Source: Dichetophora obliterata
Lineage: Eukaryota; Arthropoda; Insecta; Diptera; Sciomyzidae
Length of the DNA stretch: 64,000 bases
Reading direction: 5' to 3'
NCBI GenBank assembly: GCA_963920525.1
Contig: OY986439.1
Location: 51,829,482-51,893,481 of the forward strand
The notes under the pieces were generated by a model. That model was given only the letters and a program-made list of their open reading frames with translations, did no database searches and was not told the DNA's origin. A program made the position numbers and the translations under genes. This document shows positions 55,002 through 64,000 of this stretch, piece after piece (the stretch's first letter is position 1; the number at the start of each line of letters is the position of its first letter).

Positions 55002-57604
55002 AAGCTAAATATAGTTCACTCAAGAATAAAAAAAAAATTTTAGAAAAATAATTTAGATCAAAAAAACAAATAATGTTTCAAAATTCCAAATATTTACATT
55101 CAATCCTACAAGTTTTCTTTGTAGTATCGAGTAGTGCCTAGAAACGAACATCAAAATGCACAGTGGTTCAGCGCATAGGCCAAAAATCAAAAAAATCGTA
55201 TATTTTTTCTCCGTTTTTCTCACTTTCTCGTATTCTTATGAACTCAAATGAATAGAAATACAACAACTTTTCACCGATCCTTTGATCAGTCGTTTTTTAT
55301 GTGCGTTTAAAGTATAGGTGTTGGAGTAGCTGCGATTATCGTGTTTTCAAATCGCTCAACTACAGTGAATTGCTAAAAAAGTTTTTTACTTAATTTTCAA
55401 TACATTAACAAAAATTTGGTATGGATGTTTACAATCAAGGTGTAGTCTTTAATTTAAAGTGAAAATAGTATACGTGTGAATAAAAAGTATTTTTTTAAAA
55501 ATTTTTTTTCTTTTTTTTTTTTTTTTGTTATTCATTGTTCACTTAAGCTTTTAGTAATGTGGCCTTCGCCTGATAGTGGCAAATATATACGTTTAAAGAT
55601 ATGCATTTTGGGCTTTCAGAAGAAAACAAATTAAATGCCCCTCTCTGCCCCTCAGCTGCTACTACATCGTCAAGTAGAGTAATCTCCGCTAAAGAGAGCA
55701 TTCTTTGTGTTGTGAAATGTCAATCGTGTTTCGTTGAGAGAGTTTTTTGTTTTATAAAAAAAAAACCTGTTTTGTTTTTATTTGCTCTTGTCCTTGTTGT
55801 ATTCAGATATCAACAAAAAAATTGTTGTCATTGTGTATATAATACAGTCTTTTCGTTAATATGAATTTTTTGTTATTAAAGTTTTTCAAGAATTTTTGTT
55901 TTTGAACAGCGGTTGTCTGCAGCTGGCTCAATACATAAAAAATGTCAGCAATTTGTCGATAATATGACTGAAAATTTTAGCTCAAATTCTAACTTAATTT
56001 CGAAAATTTAGATAAAGAAATAGATAAATTTTTGCGTAATTGTTAACTTGTGCTGGGTTACGTACTTCAAATAAATAATAAACATTTAATCCATTTTAAA
56101 ATTTTATAAAGATATGTTTAATTGGAAATGGATGTGTCTCTATTGTGAACTGCATTACCGACAGTAGCTTTGTTTCTTTTGATTATTCAATATATCTCAT
56201 ATGTTTGTTATCGAATTTTTATGTAATGGAAAGGGAAAAAAAAAGATAATTTTTCACTTCCGGGCCACGTCAAGAAAAATTTGTCTTTTCTAATCCAGCT
56301 GAAGTTGAAGCAAGACGTTTTGGTTAAAGAAACTACAAAAATTATCTGGTTTTGCTTTAGTCATTGGTAAGATTAATTAGAATTTATTTAAACTCCAATT
56401 TTCCAGTTTAAATGACATTCAGTGGTTTAGATTAATTGGAAACAGAAGCAAATATCTGCTTGACCATTTTGGCAAAAATATCTGGAGTTTTCAATTATAC
56501 TAAAAACAATTAAAGGAAATCATATAAAAAGTATTTATTAATCCTGTAAACGACAAAAATAATAGAGGAAAAAAGCAGAAGGGTTAAATCGAAGCTGGAT
56601 GTTTAGAGTTAATTTCTAAGAAGACAATGGATAAGAACAAGTTATTCTAAAACTAAAAACAAAATATATATAATTTAAAATTTTAAAGAGAGTATATAGA
56701 AAAAAAAGAGGTTATTCATAAACTCGAACCACGTGTAGGTAATAGAAATGTCAGAAGGGAGAGAATTTTAGTTTCAACTTCTAATTCAGACAGATCGGTT
56801 CGCGTGTAGTGAGAAATAAAAAAAAAGAAATACATAAAAAAACGATTAAAGAAAAATTTTCATATTTTAAGGTGAGAATATGTGCAGAAGAGAAAAAAGG
56901 TTAAAGAAAAGAAACAAACTTGAAATTTAATATTTTAAGATATGTTAATTTAATCTAGTTCAAAAGAAAAGAATACATATATATGTAAAATAGCAGTGCA
57001 AGATTTTAGTAAATGTGTGTTAAGAAACAAGAAAGCAAGACAGAAATAGATATAGTGTAACGGTGAAAAAAGTAATTAATTAAAAGAAATAAATACGGAG
57101 GTTGGAAAGTGATATTAATAAAAGAGGGAGAAAAGAAGCTGAGAAAAGAAAACAACTTATAGAAATATTTAACTTTAATCAACATTACTATTTAGCAACA
57201 ATTAGGTAGAGCGCAAAACTAAATTTTACCATAAAGAAGCAGCAGAGCATCGTTGGAAGGCCTTCGGCGAGATCCTGTATATATTTATAAGTGAGTGCAA
57301 ATATAAATTTTTCTTGTTTTTATACCTAAGTATGTGTAAGCATTAGTTTGGCTCTCAACCTTTTTAAGACTTAGTTATAATTGGAACAGGTTGGAAACGA
57401 ACTATATACTAGACTTGAGAGTTCAATGAACTTTACAGAATGATCAGCTGCTTGAGAAAAAGAATTATTTAATAGAAATATACACAGCATACAAAATTCG
57501 TACAGTGGGGTAAAAGTAAAAAATTTCTTATCAGAAAAGTAAAATATTTAAAAAAAAAAAAACAAAATTTTTTCTAGAGTCTTACACTGCTTATAATATT
57601 TTAC
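55002..57604. other. Long AT-rich noncoding stretch
   Basis: About 2.6 kb without recognisable gene or repeat structure. Purine-rich aaaagaaaa tracts occupy 56550-57180. The 87-codon frame at 55601 shows no motif. Confidence 0.5.
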
Positions 57605-57608
57605 TTAA

Positions 57609-58642
57609 GGGAGGGTTCTCCTGGATTTTTTTGGATTTGGCCGAAAAACAAGCAAAATTTGAGAATGGTTTGTGGCTTGAAAATGGCGGATCTCGTCGAC
57701 CTCTGGCCGCAAAACATCGACCTCCCGCGGACAGTGTGGGGCCTCAGGTAGTGAACTGAAATGAGAAATGTATAAAATTTATAAAAATTGATAACATTTT
57801 ATATGCCTGCAACCTAACTTCAATTAAGTTTGGTAAAAAAAACCAATTTTATGGACTTTTAAAAAAAAAATTGAAATTTTTTGCTTTTTTTTTTACTTAG
57901 ATCTCGTTTAATATTGCTTCCACGCAATTTCCAAAAAAGGTCTGGCTTTGTATTTTCAAAAACAAAGAGTATCGCTTTATATGAGTATAGTTAGAAAAGC
58001 TTCTGAATACTTTTATTTTTCCTATGATATGGAATAAAGTTATTAAATACAATAAATTTATTTAATATTATTATAAAATACTTTGTACGCAGCCCTTTTG
58101 CTTTCTTTTTGGCTTTCCTTTTTTTTTTGCTCGCACACGAAGAATAATTTTAATAGAAGTCACGATAGAGATCATACAGACTCAGGTATACAGAATTTAT
58201 CGTAATTCGATTATTGATTGATGTGTGTGTATAATTTGTTGCTTTGTGTGAAAATGTTTATATTTTTTTATTTATTTTTTAAATGATTAAGCAGTACAGC
58301 CACGTTTGGCAACATTTAAAAATTATAAATAAACAATTTTTTATGCCAATGTTAGGTTCCAGGCGTACAAAAAAGTATATACTTTCAAACATTTAAAACA
58401 TTCAAACTTTGAATGAAGGAAATCGGATCAATAGAACAAGCCCTGTGCTGTCCGTTAGATTAGAAAACATGGTTCCGAGAAAAACGCGTTTAAAGCGTGA
58501 CATGGGTACGTTTGACACGCTCTAGCTCGAGAAATACGCTTCGTATTGAAATATCCCTTGGCACAAACATTCTACATATATGTAACTTTCATTTTATGTA
58601 AAAAAAATGGATTTTTTCAAAAAAATCCAGGAGAACCTTCCC
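57609..58642. mobile_element. TTAA-flanked TIR element, 1.03 kb
   Basis: gggagggttctcctggattt (57609) pairs with aaatccaggagaaccttccc (to 58642), one mismatch, with the match continuing to about 27 bp. TTAA occurs at both sides (57605-57608, 58643-58646). piggyBac-type and Kolobok-type elements use TTAA; the GGGA end fits neither strictly. No transposase is readable, so it is non-autonomous. Confidence 0.85.
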
Positions 58643-58934
58643 TTAAAAAAAAGAAAAAGAAAAAAAAGACATAAAATGGCACTCCTTATTAATTATACCT
58701 TTTAATATTTTTACACTTTACATTTCTGCCATGAATTTGTATATCCTTTATATCGTTATAAATATATGTTTATTCTAGTTTTTGAATAAAAATTATAATG
58801 AATTGGTAAATTTCGAATAATGATTTGAAATTAAGTGGTTTGATAATGCTAATGGGACTTCTAATTACATCTGAAAGTCATGGAGGGCGGGAATAGAACG
58901 GCCGTAAAAATGTTCGCGCTGTTTTGTTTGGTAT
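58643..58934. other. Spacer
   Basis: AT-rich; nothing recognised. Confidence 0.45.
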
Positions 58935-59157
58935 TCAGGGGTGTTATGGAAACCGACAAATGTCAGAAACGGTTTGGAAATTGACACAGATTTCATTTTG
59001 ATGTTATAGAAACCGATTATCGATTTAGAAACTGGTTTCATTTTCGAAATTGGTTTTGTGTTTCTTAATCGATAATCGGTTTCTATGACACCAAATTGAA
59101 ATCTGTGTCAATTTCAAAACCCATTCTGACAATTGTCGGTTTCCAGAACACCCCTGA
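58935..59157. mobile_element. Full-length foldback MITE, 223 bp
   Basis: tcaggggtgttatggaaacc pairs with ggtttccagaacacccctga. Nearly the entire element folds on itself (cagatttcattttgatg / ccaaattgaaatctg; accgattatcgatt / aatcgataatcggt). The loop is only about 20-30 nt. A transcript would form a long hairpin. Confidence 0.9.
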
Positions 59158-60362
59158 TTATGTTCAGGGTTATGTGGTAGTCGCTTGTAAGTTTGTCTAT
59201 GGTTCTGTCTGTCTGGCTACGTTTGATTTTATTCAAAATTTGATTTTTGACTTGAATTTTTTTTTGTGTGCGTAAAACAAATATTTTTGTTATCTTTTTG
59301 AATTGCGAATTGCGTGCAAGTGTTCGTAGATCTCTAGCTACTTTTCATCATCGAACCTTCGAAAATGAAGCTCCTGAACAAGCCAGATGCATACGGGGTA
59401 GCTAGAGGATTTCTTCTCTTTCAATATCTCCTTGTTGGATTTGGATTATTTAAAAACATCATAAGCGAACTTAGATATAATAACATAGAAATGCACAGCG
59501 ACAACGAATTCGATTCAAATCGTTCATAACACACTTTTATTGGAAAGCGTGCATTGAATAAGTGGTTCTTCTATGTGAGTATAAGGAAGCAAAGAATGAT
59601 AAGAAACAAGGAAAACAATGAAAATATTTTTTGAGTCAGCCTCTAAAAATTAAATAACTTGTTACTAACTCATTTACAAAATTTTTCATTTCCTGTAAAA
59701 ATTCGCAATATCTGTAAATTTTGTTATAATTGCATTTGTATTTATTGCAATTTCAAGATTTGAAGATTTTAAAATAGCCTACAAAGTATTAAACCTATAT
59801 TCCAAATCTCATTAATATCTGTTGGAACGTGAAAGGAACGCACAAAAAAACCAACAAACAGACAGCTTTATTTTTTAATTTAAGTAAAGATTTGCATTTT
59901 GTATGTGTTTTCATAAAAACTAGACTCACACAAGTTTAATGTTAAATTTTTGGAAATAACATACGATTATGCTATCAAACATTATAAGATTAGAAACTAC
60001 TATCTACTAACTCTTTTCTAGTCTATTAAGGAAATGCCTAGGACACTCTGAAGTAGGGGGCATTTGCGGACAGATTGTAATGAAATTTTGTATATAATTC
60101 AATATTTGGGCTAGTATCTATAAGTTCATATTAAAATTTTTGCAATATAGACTTTGTGTCATTTTTGAGGATATCTTAGAGCAGGAAAATGTGATCAGAA
60201 CAGAACGAAATTAAATTAAATTTAAATTTAATACATACTAAATATTTGAATTCTAAATTTTATTTTTTTCTGGTCTTCATGAAATTTTATAAAATAAACT
60301 AACTGCAATTGTCAAGCCGAAGATTTCAAAATGTGACTTTTTATGTGTAACTTCTCAGCCTT
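59158..60362. other. Noncoding spacer
   Basis: AT-rich; no gene, RNA or repeat recognised. Confidence 0.5.
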
Positions 60363-60474
60363 ATAGGTTAGGTTAGGTTAAACCGGATGCCTTCGTGAAG
60401 GCTCACATAGACCAATTCAGGTCCTTAGTGGTACCGGTAGCGAACAAAAGGAACCTTTGTGTTTATTTAAAAAT

Positions 60475-61005
60475 CTTTAAAGATTTGCGTTGAGTTCGCA
60501 AACCTTAGGAGGGATTCCAGAGACACCCTGGCTACATCTTTAAGCGACGGGAATGTCGATGAGCCTAGGTATTTTAGTCTCGATCTAGGGTAGGGCATGT
60601 GCATAGTAGGTGCTCCAGGGTCTCCACTGTGCCCGGTTCCTTGCATTTCTTCCTCGCGTGGGCTGCCGTCATGCAGTGTTCAGTGAGCATGCCCACTAGT
60701 GTCCTGCAATCTTTGCGAGGGCGTGCCAAGATGAACAGAGTTCGTTTTTCGCATTGTGCATTGCACATGATTTTCGAGATCTTGCACGATGTCGTATCTT
60801 TCCATCTACGATTCACTGCTAGTGTGGCTCTTCTTTCGAGGTTCCTGTACAACTCTTGTAGCGGAGTAAGTACATGTTCTGCGCGTTCTGATTCCAGCCC
60901 GGCGCCTTCCTTTGCTAAACCATCTGCCATCTCGTTTCCCTCAATGCCCTGGTGGCTAGGTGAGGCGCAGATAAACACTACCAACGCCCCACGCCATCTT
61001 CCCGT
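60475..61005 (-). pseudogene. RNase H and C-terminal end of LOA-type ORF2
   Basis: The minus strand reads SHQGIEGNEMADGLAKEGAG (RNase H end), LQELYRNLERRATLAVNRRW, LARPRKDCRTLVGMLTEHC and CKEPGTVETLEHLLCTCPTL (finger C..E..EHLLCTCP). A frame change near 60585 is followed by YLGSSTFPSLKDVARVSLES and a stop near 60475. The catalytic parts of ORF2 upstream are missing. Confidence 0.78.
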
Positions 61006-62050
61006 AACGCGCGTAGAGGATATCCTCTGCCTCCTTGTTGATTTGGAGGATGTAGTGTTGCCCCCCGGTACTACCAGGTAGTGGATCAGCTTCAGTGCGG
61101 ACTCCTGTGGCATTACTCTTGGGAAGAGTACCTTTGCTTTTGGCAGGGACGGGATACTAGTCCTGTCCACTACTTCCAGTTGGGCACCCTATCATAGGCC
61201 TTGGAGCGTCGGGGTTACTGCTTTCACCCAGTGCAAAGTTGGATCGTTGTTGCACTTCAGGATCTTAACCCCATTGAGCCAGCCCGCTCCATCGAATGTG
61301 GGCATGGGAGGGTCAGGTTGGGCTTCCAACCTCACGAACATCACCTCGAGCAGCTTCATCTCTACGGATTTCCATCTCTCGAGGGTCATTTTGCCTTGGG
61401 GATCACTCCGGTCGATCAGTGCTATGATCAGGTGTCGTTTAGTCACGTCACTGGCCTTGGTTCTTACCTCCAGTTTAGGCTGCGGGATTGTGTTTATGAT
61501 CGGTTTCTGCTTCTGTCGTTTGCTTGCTGGAGCTCCGACTTTCGCACTTTCCACCGATCTTTGGCGTTTTTGAGCAGCCTGTTCTTCTACTTTGTTCGCG
61601 AACTGCGAAGTCGTAGGTGCAAAGCTTGGTCTGCTCGCGAAGTGTATGCGACCCTCTTCCGCCTTTAGCTTAGCCCAGGCGAGCGACTCCTTCTCTTTGG
61701 AAGAGAGATCAATCTTGCCTGACAGCCGGCTGCAGATTTTAAGGGCCGCTTTGTAGTTGGCCTTGGCCTTCAACCCCCCTTGTCTTTATGCCCGGGCCTG
61801 CTCCCGCCCCGGCGACATTTTTGGCAGTAGCTTTGCAACCGCTATGGCCTGCTCCAACCATAGGGGAGGTGTGACCGCTGGCGGCACGCAGTGAGGATTG
61901 CTCCTCACTGTGTTCACCGGCGGCCGCTGGTGTTGTTTTGTTTATTTTTGTTGTTTCTTCCATACAGTTCCCACGAGTGTGGGACAAAGGAAGGTCCACC
62001 CCCACAGATGTCCCTGTGAGCGGGTAAGGCTGGATAGTATCGCAGGGCAC
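61005..62050 (-). pseudogene. LOA-type ORF1 (DUF4780-like), frameshifted
   Basis: The N-terminal frame (62050 to about 61775) reads MEETTKINKTTPAAAGEHSE and a Gly/Ala-rich stretch; after a frame change in a G run near 61775, a second frame (61773-61192) reads KANYKAALKICSRL, ASKRQKQKP and then ERWKSVEMKLLEVMF, TFDGAGWLNGVKI and LHWVKAVTPTLQGL. The latter matches DUF4780-type ORF1 proteins of LOA-like elements (W..VE..L, PTFD.AGW..G, L.W). After a break, LFPRVMPQESALKLIHYL continues before the deletion join with the RNase H. RNA-binding role by family; not functional here. Confidence 0.72.
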
Positions 62051-62130
62051 CTGGTATCCGGTACGCTCCGTTTGAGACTGGACTATTTTTAATGGGCCTC
62101 CAGCCTAGTCGCATAATACCTTGATTCGGC

Positions 62131-63502
62131 CCATCGGAGCCTTATAGAATTTACTAAAATTTACGGGTTTACTTCTTAATTAATTTAGTTAAAGATCTTA
62201 TATTCATGAAAAACACCACTAAATTTCAAAACCTTGTTTACTATATTTTCCAAGTTAAAGATTTTGACCGCTCCTCCATAGCGGCTGAGCCACTGTGCAA
62301 TGCTTTGAAATAATTGCAAAATATCACTTTTTGTTTTTTCTACAAAATATTATATTTTTATGATATAATAGTAGTATAAAAAATAACCAAACTTTAGGAT
62401 TATGATGCAGTGTCCTTCAAATTGATATTGCAATTTTTTTTGTCTCATCTTACCTCTAGTTTTTTTACTGCATTCTCTTAAATATTGCCTAAACCATAGC
62501 AGCTTAAAATCCTTACACATGCTACAAAAAAAAATGCAATCATGGATCTACTGCTGAAATTGTCACCAACACAACAAGGTTTCAAAAAATACCAAACAAA
62601 CTTGCAGATGCACAAACACACACAAACATGCTATGTGTTTGCTGTCCTGCAACATTCATGAATGCAGTACAGTAGAATTATCTAAGCAAAAAACCAATGT
62701 TGGACACGTACCCAATAAAGCAAAATAAAATGATGACCCATTTCAAACTGAAATGGTCTTTTTACCCGAACGGAAATGCAGTGTGCATATTGTGAGAACA
62801 AGAAGCATTCATAGAAAATATGGCGTCACTTTTTTAGTGGCAGTAATAGAACAAAAAAAAAATATTAAAAAACATAACTCTATTTTAAAGCATAGCAAGT
62901 ATTGAGGGTAAAAACACTCAACTGGACTGTATTTGAACTAGCGCACTGCAAAATAAATAAACATGTCGACAGTTTATTTATTTTGAAAATATTACATTTT
63001 TTTACTCTCTCTCCACATGTGCGAGAGTATTGGCAGCATCAAATGTTAGAAAATGCAAGCAAATTTATTAAAACATTTTTTGGGCTGGTTGGTATATCGG
63101 CATGAATGGCCATTTTGCTGTGCTACTTTTTTATTTTTTTAATTTTTTGACAGCTGCAAACGTTGTTTCTATGTGTTGTCAGTAAAGGCAATACAGTTGC
63201 TTCATTTGGAATAATTAAAACAAAAAATATAATACGAAAGTCATCAAATAATGTTTGCTATTTTATGACTTCTATGAATTATGTAGATATGAAAAATCTA
63301 TGCTTTTACAAAATGATTGTTGTGTTTTAAACTTGCTGGCATTTGTTTACAAATTTTCATTAAATGAGTGTTTAAATTTACCAAAAATTGAAATACAACT
63401 GCTTTTTTGAAGGAGTTTAACTTTGCCAAAGCAATTAATACACAATGCGCCACCATTTTTGTGATCAAAATGCAACTATTTTTTATTTAGATTTCGGCTT
63501 CT
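62131..63502. other. Noncoding stretch
   Basis: AT-rich; no gene, tRNA or transposon ends recognised. The 67-codon frame at 62902 has no motif. Confidence 0.5.
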
Positions 63503-63650
63503 TAATGGCTTCTTAAGGAAAAGAATGAGCTACTGATGAAAAAAAATTTATAGAGGAATAACGAAGTTAGCGGCAACAAGGTACCAGAAGGAATTCTTCC
63601 ATAAATTTTTTTCATCAGAACCTCACTCTTTTTCTTAAAAAGCCATCTTA
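63503..63650. repeat. Inverted repeat hairpin, about 45-bp arms
   Basis: The left arm (63508-63552, ggcttcttaaggaaaagaatg and on) pairs with the right arm (to 63644, cactctttttcttaaaaagcc) through atgaaaaaaaatttat / ataaatttttttcat. Loop about 50 nt. About 140 bp; a small foldback MITE is likely. Confidence 0.8.
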
Positions 63651-63779
63651 ATGCATAAAAGTAATAAACTTTGCATATTTCTGTGCCTTCTATTTTTGCT
63701 AATTTTGTTAAAGATTTTTCGATCTTATTTTCACTGCAAAAAGTTATTTATTTTTTTATATATTTTTCGATTGTGCAAA

Positions 63780-63890
63780 AACTACTAATTAAATTAGCAA
63801 AACTGATTAAAGTTAATTAGACTGATTAATTAATTAAACTAATTAATTAAACTGATTAAAGTTAAATTTTCAATTAAATTGAAAGTGAAT
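63780..63890 (+). repeat. AATTAATTAAACTGATTAA-type AT repeat
   Basis: The word actgattaa recurs at least four times among aattaatt words. Simple low-complexity array. No further feature to 64000. Confidence 0.65.
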
Positions 63891-64000
63891 TTATTTTTTT
63901 TTTAATTTAGTATTTTTTATAACTAAATCGGTTTATTAAAACTGAAGATATGGTAAAATGTATGAAGCTATATCCAAAAACATCGGATCAAAAATTCAAA

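Larger units (their letters stand above)
60363..62130 (-). mobile_element. LOA-type retrotransposon with large internal deletion
   Basis: A minus-strand element from a GC-rich 5' region at about 62130 to a TAACCTAACCTAACC 3' end at 60363-60380. It keeps the ORF1 region and the RNase H/C-terminal part of ORF2 but no endonuclease or RT. The join falls near 61005. It is GC-rich relative to its surroundings. Confidence 0.75.

Noticed and set aside
55601..55864. 87-codon frame starting MHFGLSEENK
   Set aside because: No recognisable motif and ordinary AT-rich surroundings; length is within chance expectation.

Overview
This window looks like transposon-dense, gene-poor heterochromatin or intergenic DNA from a fly. 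It is AT-rich, has 65-67 nt GT-AG introns, and carries remnants of R1-clade, I/LOA-type, Jockey-like, BEL/Pao, Tc1, rosa-type mariner, Tigger/pogo, piggyBac, Transib and Helitron-like elements. A brachyceran dipteran is the best guess; tephritid is plausible but unproven. No host protein-coding gene, rRNA or convincing tRNA gene was recognised.

Left end (1-9.25 kb): a very long, almost perfect (GATATA)n array in three blocks is interrupted twice, in the same orientation, by one R1-clade non-LTR retrotransposon. The right copy keeps an intact 1005-residue ORF2 (endonuclease, reverse transcriptase, CCHC finger) and the last codons of ORF1, which overlap ORF2 as ATGA. The left copy keeps only the 3' end. 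Both have an oligo-A tail followed by GATATA in the same phase, which suggests a retrotransposon that targets this hexanucleotide repeat.

9.2-17 kb: a complete 1.63 kb Tc1 element with IR/DR ends and one frameshift sits at the tip of a Helitron-like element with 141 bp internal repeats. A 2.8 kb degenerate 17-bp minisatellite and an interspersed fly repeat follow. 20-30 kb holds pseudogenes of a zeste-like Myb/SANT protein, an RNase H LINE, a Jockey-like LINE, a Transib (RAG1-like) transposase, a rosa-type mariner and a decayed piggyBac. 30-38.4 kb holds inverted-repeat elements, an intron-containing Tigger/pogo pseudogene and a 2.5 kb foldback composite with a nested MITE.

40.9-45.7 kb is a three-level nest: a LINE 3' end, interrupted by an intron-containing piggyBac, interrupted by Helitron-like DNA; a foldback follows. 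A BEL/Pao fragment (46-47.3 kb) is cut by a 3.7 kb unit (47.3-51.1 kb) made of two oppositely oriented arrays of a 21-bp repeat built on a 14-bp palindrome, enclosing an unrecognised two-exon gene. Most of the left arm is a 533-bp tandem expansion carrying a Helitron-like tip.

51.5-64 kb is mostly AT-rich noncoding DNA with three foldbacks, a TTAA-flanked 1 kb element, a Jockey-like fragment, an internally deleted LOA-type retrotransposon and a terminal hairpin. The likely coding capacity is limited to the R1-clade ORF2 and possibly the gene between the palindromic arms. All family calls come from reading motifs by eye; no database search was made.
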